Source: Methanoculleus marisnigri
GTDB taxonomy: Archaea > Halobacteriota > Methanomicrobia > Methanomicrobiales > Methanoculleaceae
Length of the DNA stretch: 10,577 nt
Reading direction: 5' to 3'
NCBI GenBank assembly: GCA_002503885.1
Contig: DASQ01000043.1
Location: forward strand, 1 to 10,577
Positions within the stretch are counted from its first letter, which is position 1, and the number at the start of each line of letters is the position of its first letter. Positions 5,643-10,577 of this stretch are shown here, one piece after another. A program made the translations under genes and the position numbers. The notes under the pieces were generated by a model. That model did not search any database. It saw nothing but the letters and a program-made list of their open reading frames with translations, and was not told where the DNA came from.

Positions 5643-7441
5643 ACACTTCAGTATATTAAGGACATAACTTAAAGTTACAACGCACCATCCGCAGTAAGAA
5701 ACTCCTCTCTTTGAATAATCAATGACCGCAAGATCTTTGTACTTTCAGCGAAAAACCCTTATTATGCCCCTCGTCAACGGTTTCGATGACCGCTCGATCC
5801 TCTCGATCGGCTATCTCGGTATTGTCGCCGGTGCCTACGACTCTCTTCGCATCGCCGATGTGATCGATACCGCTCTCCCCAAGACCCGTCACCATCATCT
5901 CAGCCATTCTCAGGTCATCAAGGCAATGGTTCTCAACGGTCTCGGGTTCATCGAACGCCGCCTCTATCTTTTTCCCGAGTTCTTCGACGATATCGCCGTT
6001 GAACGTCTCCTCGGCGAGGGCATCACGCGCGAACATCTCAATGACGATGTGCTCGGTCGAACCCTGGACACGGTCGCAGCCTACGGTCCAACCGAGTTAT
6101 TCAACGAAATCGTTGCACACTGTCTGATCCCGACCGAGTTCGGCTCGCACTGCATCCATGTTGATACCACCAACTTCAGCGTTACCGAGGCGTATGAACC
6201 CGACTTCAATGCAGGCGAGATCGAGATCACCTATGGCCATCCAAAGGACGGCCGGTGGGATCTCAAACGTTTTGTCCTCGGGATGGCCTCGAATCAGTAC
6301 GGGGTACCGCTCTTTCTCCAGACATTTTCCGGCAACGAATCGGATAAAAAGGCGATCCTGACGACCATCGAAAACCTCAAAGAGAATCTGAAATCCGATG
6401 AAAAAGTCTACCACGTGGCCGATTCTGCCTTTTATACGACACAGAACCTGCAGACTCTGGGGCAGCACACGTTCTGGATCAGCCGGGTACCGGCCACGAT
6501 CACCGAGGTGCAGAACCTGATCCGAACAGACGGTCCGTTCTCACCGTGTGCCGATGAACGATACGCCTATTGCGAGTATTTCAGCGAGTATGCCGGTATC
6601 AAGCAGAAATGGGTGTTGTACCGCTCGGCACCGATGTACGAACGCGAGGAGAAGACGTTTGAGAGGAACCTCAAGAAGGATCTGGACCGGACAAAGACGT
6701 CTCTGCGAAAACTCTGCGCACAGGAGTTTGCCTGCGAACCGGATGCGCGCACCGCAGCCGGGGCATGGCAGGAAAAGTATCCAATGTACCGGTTCAGCGA
6801 ACTCGAGATCACCACGATTTCCCGAAAAACCGAGAAGAAACGAGGCCGGCCGAAGATCGGGGAACCGGTCGTTCTGTCGTATAAGATCGCTACAGAGATC
6901 GAACACAATAGAGAGGTGGTCGAAGAGGAACGACGGGTCCTCGGGAGATTTGTCCTGGCAACGAATGATAGGGGGATGTCTGCCGACGAACTCCTGACGA
7001 ACTACAAAGGACAGGGGGCGGTGGAACGGGGTTTTCGGTTTCTGAAGGATCGATCGTTCAGGGTTGCGGAGGTGTTTTTGAAGAAGATTTCACGGATCCA
7101 GGCGCTGGCGATGATCATGGTGCTCTGTCTGTTTATTTACTCGATTACGGAGTTCAGGTTGAGGAGTGAACTGGAACGATCCGGCGAGACGGTCACCAGC
7201 CAGACGAAGAAGCAGACAAGGCGCCCCACGATGAAATGGACCTTCTTCCTGTTTCGGAGAGTGAGGGAATTCGTGGTGGTCGAGGAAGGGAGGAGAGTGA
7301 AACGAGTCGCAAACCTGAATGAGGAGTTGAGGAAGATACTGAGATTGCTTGGGAGAGAGTACGAAAATTACTACTCATGAAAAAATTGGTGCGGAATGTC
7401 GGATTCATCCCATCCGCCGCTCACAGATCACACTGAACAGT
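5643..7441 (+). mobile_element. IS1634-like insertion sequence (ends uncertain)
   Basis: The element surrounds the transposase at 5722-7380. Two candidate end pairs are visible. Pair one: AC-nn-TTCAGT (5643-5652) and its inverse ACTGAA-nn-GT (7432-7441), 8 of 10. Pair two: CGCACCA (5681-5687) and TGGTGCG (7387-7393), 7 of 7. Neither is long enough to be decisive and no convincing target duplication was found. Pair one is favoured because its right end is part of a 15-base motif that recurs inverted at 10161-10175. Confidence 0.35.
5722..7380 (+). CDS. IS1634 family DDE transposase
   Basis: A full-length transposase of 552 residues (538 from the in-frame ATG at 5764). The N-terminal part LSIGYLGIVAGAYDSLRIAD, then LPKTRHHHLSHSQVIKAMVLNGLGF and YLFPEFFDDI, is the family's conserved entry domain. 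The catalytic triad is visible as D in IHVDTTNFSV (about residue 149), D in VYHVADSAFY (about 234) and E in GQGAVERGFRFLKD (about 436), with the YxxR-like spacing of the IS4-related group; the AMIMVLCLFIYS segment follows, as usual. A short PTMKWTFFLFRRVREF block and a NLNEELRKILRLLG tail complete it. No frameshift or internal stop is present, so the enzyme may be active. Start choice between 5722 and 5764 is open; neither has a Shine-Dalgarno site. The first half is C-rich in third positions like the host genes. The gene marks the boundary between GC-rich left DNA and the right-hand redox cassette. Confidence 0.9.
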   Translation: MTARSLYFQRKTLIMPLVNGFDDRSILSIGYLGIVAGAYDSLRIADVIDTALPKTRHHHLSHSQVIKAMVLNGLGFIERRLYLFPEFFDDIAVERLLGEGITREHLNDDVLGRTLDTVAAYGPTELFNEIVAHCLIPTEFGSHCIHVDTTNFSVTEAYEPDFNAGEIEITYGHPKDGRWDLKRFVLGMASNQYGVPLFLQTFSGNESDKKAILTTIENLKENLKSDEKVYHVADSAFYTTQNLQTLGQHTFWISRVPATITEVQNLIRTDGPFSPCADERYAYCEYFSEYAGIKQKWVLYRSAPMYEREEKTFERNLKKDLDRTKTSLRKLCAQEFACEPDARTAAGAWQEKYPMYRFSELEITTISRKTEKKRGRPKIGEPVVLSYKIATEIEHNREVVEEERRVLGRFVLATNDRGMSADELLTNYKGQGAVERGFRFLKDRSFRVAEVFLKKISRIQALAMIMVLCLFIYSITEFRLRSELERSGETVTSQTKKQTRRPTMKWTFFLFRRVREFVVVEEGRRVKRVANLNEELRKILRLLGREYENYYS

Positions 7442-7447
7442 TACGAA
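7433..7447 (+). repeat. Left copy of a 15-base inverted repeat flanking the redox cassette
   Basis: CTGAACAGTTACGAA at 7433-7447 is the exact reverse complement of 10161-10175. It lies between the transposase stop and the cassette promoter. A partial match to the left flank of the transposase (5643-5652) suggests it is an insertion-sequence terminus. Confidence 0.55.
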
Positions 7448-7484
7448 CTTTTATGCAAGGTGTGTGTAAAGTAAAAGAGTGATG
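7448..7484 (+). promoter_or_regulatory. Promoter and ribosome binding site of the redox cassette
   Basis: CTTTTATG (7448-7455) is a TATA-like box adjacent to the inverted repeat; a start of transcription near 7480 would follow. GAGTGATG (7477-7484) approximates the archaeal GGAGGTGATC binding site, with 5 bases before ATG 7490. The repeat and the box touch, so an insertion end may have supplied or shifted the promoter. Confidence 0.4.
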
Positions 7485-7489
7485 CAGAC

Positions 7490-8623
7490 ATGGAACTGAA
7501 GAGGAAAGAAGAGATACTGAGTGCAATTTATCATTGTGTAAAATGCAAGTTGTGCAGCATTGCGAGCTTCCATCCTAACGCTGAATGGTTGCCGTTATGC
7601 CCCAGCGGGCAGTATTATGGCTATCAAGCGTTTTACGCACCGGGCAAGATGGAGATTTTCCGGGCGGTATTAGAAGGCGAGATAACAGAACCTTCGGAGG
7701 GGCTATTGAAATCGGTCTACGCCTGCACGGTATGCGGCGCGTGTTACGAGAAGTGCAAGCAGATAACAAGTGTGGAGCTGGGTGCACCAGAACTATTTGA
7801 AGAGATGCGAAGCGAGCTGGCAAGTAAAGGCTGGATTCTCGATGCACATAAATCTATTACGGAAAGGATAAAAGAGACGAAGAATGCGTATGGTGAGAGA
7901 TATGAATACAAAGTCAATGAGGAAACGACCGACGGGAATGCGGACGTTCTCTATTACATCGGCTGCACCGCCCGGTATAGAGTGCCGGAGATTGCAGATG
8001 CCATGCTTGGAATATTCGATAAATTAGGGCTGAAATATCAGGTGATGGGTGAGGAATGGTGCTGTGGCTCGGTTTTATTCAGAACAGGACAGGTAGAAGC
8101 GGCGAAGGAGCTCGTGGCTCACAACGTTGAGGAGATAAAGAAGAGCGGCGCAAAGACCGTTGTTTTTACCTGTCCCGGCTGTATGAAGACTTTCGAGAAG
8201 AATTATCCTGATATGGGTGTCGAACTGGTGCATTCCACGCAGTTTTTAACACGGTTGGGTAATATAAACCTGAAGAAGCGAGAAATGAAAGCAGCGTATC
8301 ACGACCCGTGCCATTTAGGGAGGGATTTAGGCATATATGAAGAGCCGCGCGCGGTGTTAAGTGAAGTGGCCGACATAAAGCCAATGAAGCGCGAAAGGGA
8401 GCAAGCGTGGTGCTGTGGCTCAGGTGGCGGCGTGAAGTCGGCATTCGATGACTTCGCACTGTGGAGTGCTACCGAACGGCTGAAAGAGGCGAAAGAAGCG
8501 GGTGCCGAAGCACTGGTGAGTGCATGTCCGTTCTGTAAACGGAATTTAAAGGAAGCGGCGGAGAAAGAAGAAATAGAAGTGTATGATGTTGTGGAGCTTG
8601 TAAACATGTGTTTGGAGGGGTGA
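7490..8623 (+). CDS. HdrD/GlcF-like iron-sulfur protein with two CCG domains
   Basis: A 377-residue electron-transfer subunit. The N-terminal ferredoxin part carries C16-C19-C22 with C37 followed by proline (CxxCxxC...CP) and C79-C82-C85-C89 (CxxCxxCxxxC), enough for two [4Fe-4S] clusters. Two CCG domains follow and match the family rule CX31-39CCX35-36CXXC: C159, C191-C192, C228, C231; and C274, C308-C309, C346, C349. In HdrB/HdrD such motifs hold the noncubane [4Fe-4S] clusters that reduce disulfides; in GlcF and lactate-oxidising complexes they serve electron transfer. No membrane segment is visible, so the protein is cytosolic or bound through a partner. The stop is 5 bases before the next ATG, and that gene's GGAGGGG site lies inside this one, so the two are co-translated. 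It is much shorter than a HdrD-flavoprotein fusion. Codon use (TTA, ATA, AGA) differs from the left-hand genes. Confidence 0.9.
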   Translation: MELKRKEEILSAIYHCVKCKLCSIASFHPNAEWLPLCPSGQYYGYQAFYAPGKMEIFRAVLEGEITEPSEGLLKSVYACTVCGACYEKCKQITSVELGAPELFEEMRSELASKGWILDAHKSITERIKETKNAYGERYEYKVNEETTDGNADVLYYIGCTARYRVPEIADAMLGIFDKLGLKYQVMGEEWCCGSVLFRTGQVEAAKELVAHNVEEIKKSGAKTVVFTCPGCMKTFEKNYPDMGVELVHSTQFLTRLGNINLKKREMKAAYHDPCHLGRDLGIYEEPRAVLSEVADIKPMKREREQAWCCGSGGGVKSAFDDFALWSATERLKEAKEAGAEALVSACPFCKRNLKEAAEKEEIEVYDVVELVNMCLEG

Positions 8624-8628
8624 TTGCG

Positions 8629-10056
8629 ATGAACGAATTGTTTCCAAATTTTGTAAAGGAACTGCAAGCGATAGTAGGGGAAGCGAATGCGACTGACGAC
8701 CTCGCAATATGCACATCGTATTCGAGAGACCAGCACTGGCATTTTGTGCCCGCGAAGAACCCGGCTTGTATCGTGCGACCCGGGACTAAAGAAGAAGTGC
8801 GAGCGGTTTTGATGCTTGCAAACGAGCATAAAATACCGGTAATTCCGTATAGCACGGGAATAAACGTGCGTGGCTTGACTATCCCGGTTCACGACGGCAG
8901 TATTTTGTTAGACCTGTCAAGGATGAACCGCATTGTGGAGATAAACCCCGAGATGAAGACCGCGACTGTGGAGCCAGGAGTAACATTTGGCATGTTACTG
9001 GAGCAGACGCGGAAGTATAAACTAAGGCCCGCATTCCCCGATGCACCCCTTACCGTGAGCGTACTGGCAAATTACTACCTGCGCGGGATATACCAAACTT
9101 CGGCTACGGACGGCCACGACCACACGATTTCGTATGAGATGATCCTGCCGAACGGCGAGACGTTAAAAACGGGTTCAAGAGCGCTTTCTGAGATGCCTTA
9201 TTTCCGGTACGGCGTGGGTCCGGACTTTGCTGGTATGTTCTGCGCACATCCCGGTACGTGCGGAGTGGTAACCGAATTAACAGCGAAACTGTACCGGCTG
9301 TATGTCAACAGGAAAGAGTACTTCATTGGTTTTGACGATGTGGGCACGCCGGCGAAGTTCATTTACAATTTGATGAACGATGAATTAGCAGCAAGTATCA
9401 GGTTAGTGGACAACCAGAGCTGGTTAAAAGGTATCTTTGGCACTTTTGATTACGCATACGAGAAGCTGCCCAAGTTCGTGCTGTGCGTGCTGGTAGAAGG
9501 TGTGGACGGTATATTCGAGGCGAAAGATAAGCTGGTTCGTGAGTATATGAACGAATCAGGCGGGAAGGTGCTGGAATTACCGGAGGAGTTCGCCCGAACA
9601 TTCGAGGATGAGAGTCTGGGCGGTGCGGAGAAGAGCTGTATGGTGTTTGGCCTGCAGGGGAAGGGGAACTACCATTGCATCGGCTTATACGGGCCTTTGA
9701 CGCTGGCTGCAAAGTATTATGAAGTGCATGAGAAGACGGCGTTGGAGGTGGGGATACCCGGGGACCACATTCATTTCTATATAAATCCGATATACAGTTT
9801 CCACGGGCAGCTCTGCTATTTCGAGCTTGATGTGTTTTACGACGGAAGTGAAGCGGGATTCGGCGAGAAGTTGAGAAACTATAACGAGAAGCAATTTCAC
9901 CGGCTGCTTGATATAGGTATCTATGGCTGGTTCAGACCATATGCTGGTATAATAGAGCCGACAGCGGAAAGAATAGGGTATCTTGCCGAGGTCTGGAAGG
10001 AGTTCCTCCGTGTTCTGGATCCGAACGAGATAATGAACCGGGGGAAGCTGTTCTGA
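8629..10056 (+). CDS. FAD-binding oxidoreductase, VAO/PCMH superfamily (GlcD-like partner)
   Basis: A 475-residue flavoprotein. The FAD-binding domain (about 45-225) shows PACIVRPGTKEEVRAVLMLA, IPVIPYSTGINVRG in place of the glycine-rich GGGT(G) loop, then GSILLDLSRMNRIVEINPE and ATVEPGVTFGMLLEQ, then YEMILPNGETLKTG and the FRYGVGPDFAGMF block. The last feature and TVEPGVTFG recall 4-cresol dehydrogenase and vanillyl-alcohol oxidase more than GlcD proper. The substrate domain follows, and the protein ends in LDPNEIMNRGKLF, the usual C-terminal signature. Hydride transfer from an organic acid or alcohol to FAD is expected; the substrate is unknown. ATG 8629 is chosen over an in-frame ATG at 8608 because GGAGGGG (8614-8620) sits 8 bases before it; the longer start would hide the site inside the coding region. 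Electrons would pass to the adjacent iron-sulfur protein. Confidence 0.9.
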   Translation: MNELFPNFVKELQAIVGEANATDDLAICTSYSRDQHWHFVPAKNPACIVRPGTKEEVRAVLMLANEHKIPVIPYSTGINVRGLTIPVHDGSILLDLSRMNRIVEINPEMKTATVEPGVTFGMLLEQTRKYKLRPAFPDAPLTVSVLANYYLRGIYQTSATDGHDHTISYEMILPNGETLKTGSRALSEMPYFRYGVGPDFAGMFCAHPGTCGVVTELTAKLYRLYVNRKEYFIGFDDVGTPAKFIYNLMNDELAASIRLVDNQSWLKGIFGTFDYAYEKLPKFVLCVLVEGVDGIFEAKDKLVREYMNESGGKVLELPEEFARTFEDESLGGAEKSCMVFGLQGKGNYHCIGLYGPLTLAAKYYEVHEKTALEVGIPGDHIHFYINPIYSFHGQLCYFELDVFYDGSEAGFGEKLRNYNEKQFHRLLDIGIYGWFRPYAGIIEPTAERIGYLAEVWKEFLRVLDPNEIMNRGKLF

Positions 10057-10251
10057 AGATAGTATCTGCTGCACGGAAATCAGTAGATTCTTGAAGAGAC
10101 CTCGATAAACTCATCATAGGTCATGTAGAGAATATAACAGGAAACAGAAGACGAAAGCAATTCGTAACTGTTCAGCCTATCATCAACTTTTTTCGTTCTA
10201 ATGATTAATTGTTGCACAATTCAGAAATAGAGCCCCAATAACCGTTATATC
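10057..10251. other. Intergenic region after the cassette
   Basis: No gene is supported. It holds GACCT/AGGTC arms (about 10099-10123), the right copy of the 15-base inverted repeat (10161-10175), a T-rich stretch (10188-10193) that may terminate the cassette transcript, and a small ATTGT-TGC-ACAAT palindrome (10208-10220). Confidence 0.4.
10161..10175 (-). repeat. Right copy of the 15-base inverted repeat flanking the redox cassette
   Basis: TTCGTAACTGTTCAG is the exact reverse complement of 7433-7447, 2713 bases apart. It lies about 105 bases after the flavoprotein stop. No transposase is seen to its right within the window, so it could be the left end of a second insertion sequence or a relic. 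Confidence 0.55.
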
Positions 10252-10260
10252 TTTATATAA
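10252..10260 (+). promoter_or_regulatory. Strong archaeal TATA box
   Basis: TTTATATAA agrees well with the archaeal box A consensus. Transcription would start near 10280-10285. The next supported ribosome binding site is at 10473-10485, giving a presumed leader of about 200 bases. A second AT palindrome TTAAT...ATTAA lies at 10294-10309. Confidence 0.5.
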
Positions 10261-10423
10261 TTTCACTTTGCGAACCCCTTTCAAAAGTACCACTTAATTA
10301 TATCATTAAACCCTAGACTCCCGGAAAAGTTAGGCGCATTGTTCCACCAATCCCGTGATAAATCTCTTTTTTTCGGAAATATCTCTGTAATCCTATTAGA
10401 ATCGAAAGGCCAAGCGGATCGCA

Positions 10424-10444
10424 GTGCCTAAATTTTATAGGCAC
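10424..10444 (+). promoter_or_regulatory. Leader hairpin before the right-edge ORF
   Basis: GTGCCTA (10424-10430) pairs with TAGGCAC (10438-10444) around an AT-only 7-base loop. A T-run of seven (about 10367-10373) precedes it. It lies in the presumed 5' leader and could act in transcript stability or regulation; I recognise no known riboswitch. Confidence 0.35.
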
Positions 10445-10491
10445 ATTACGCCTCAGTAAGCCGGACATAAAAGGGAGAAAGGAAGCGAATA

Positions 10492-10557
10492 ATGGTGAAA
10501 GGAGCCACTATCGTGAGAATAGATGGTCCCGTGCGCCTAATCGCTACGGGAGGTTAG
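10492..10557 (+). CDS. Short ORF of 21 codons with strong ribosome binding site (tentative)
   Basis: GGGAGAAAGGAAG (10473-10485) is the best Shine-Dalgarno-like stretch in the region and sits 6 bases before ATG 10492. The peptide begins MVKGATIVRIDGPV and ends with TAG at 10555-10557. It could be a leader peptide, the truncated start of a longer gene broken by a stop, or chance. The DNA also folds: GGA-g-CCA-CTAT (10501-10510) with ATAG-a-TGG-TCC, and CCTAA (10536-10540) with TTAGG. I cannot assign a family. Confidence 0.3.
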   Translation: MVKGATIVRIDGPVRLIATGG

Positions 10558-10577
10558 GTTAATACATCTCGGTGATT

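Noticed and set aside
5685..7417. CCATCCGC at 5685-5692 and 7410-7417 as target duplication of the transposon
   Set aside because: The sequences just inside the two copies do not form terminal inverted repeats, so the match is probably chance.
8608..8628. Upstream ATG 8608 as start of the flavoprotein
   Set aside because: It adds seven residues, overlaps the previous gene and would bury the GGAGGGG site that is well placed for ATG 8629.
10080..10124. A 14-codon minus-strand ORF starting MTYDEFIEV
   Set aside because: It looks like a gene start with a TATA-like sequence before it but stops at once; too short to support even as a relic.

Overview
The window looks like an accessory, mobile-element-rich stretch of a methanogen-type archaeon. 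Support is indirect: several genes have no Shine-Dalgarno site but a TATA-like box about 25 bases upstream; the gene families (TnpB, IS1634-type transposase, AAA_14/DUF4143 ATPase, solitary HicB and RelB/VapB-like antitoxins, CCG-domain iron-sulfur protein) are typical of Methanomicrobia; and the left two thirds uses GC-rich codons. There is no phylogenetic marker gene, so a Methanomicrobiales-like host is an inference.

Layout. 1-346 (-): 5' part of a tnpB gene cut by the window edge, with a strong hairpin (418-461) upstream of its start. 475-969: two HicB-family antitoxin genes facing each other. 966-2458 (-): a DUF4062 / GHKL ATPase / winged-helix gene, broken by one frameshift in a six-base homopolymer and overlapping the second hicB by 4 bases. 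2459-2968: non-coding, with hairpins and a two-copy structured repeat. 2969-3367 (+): VOC/glyoxalase-fold protein. 3444-3750: operator-like inverted repeat, an antitoxin gene without an intact toxin, and a possible toxin scrap overlain by a three-copy repeat. 3928-4148: a cluster of palindromic half-sites around a TATA-like box in front of a 56-codon ORF. 4155-5523: AAA_14/DUF4143 ATPase with a duplicated 18-base promoter repeat and a downstream hairpin. 5722-7380 (+): IS1634-like DDE transposase.

7433-10175: a two-gene redox cassette, a HdrD/GlcF-like protein with two CCG domains and a VAO/PCMH-type FAD oxidase with an overlapping ribosome binding site. It lies between two perfect 15-base inverted repeats. 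Its codon use (many TTA, ATA, AGA/AGG) differs from the left part, and the change falls at the transposase, so recent acquisition is likely. 10176-10577: AT-rich regulatory DNA with a good TATA box, a long presumed leader with a hairpin, and a strong ribosome binding site in front of a short ORF of unknown nature.

Working together: the cassette probably forms one electron-transfer complex, in which the flavoprotein oxidises an unknown organic substrate and passes electrons to the iron-sulfur subunit. The left part resembles a defence, toxin-antitoxin and transposon graveyard in which several modules have lost partners. The most interesting points are the inverted-repeat-flanked redox cassette, the frameshifted DUF4062-GHKL gene coupled to HicB, and the operator cluster at 3928-3967.
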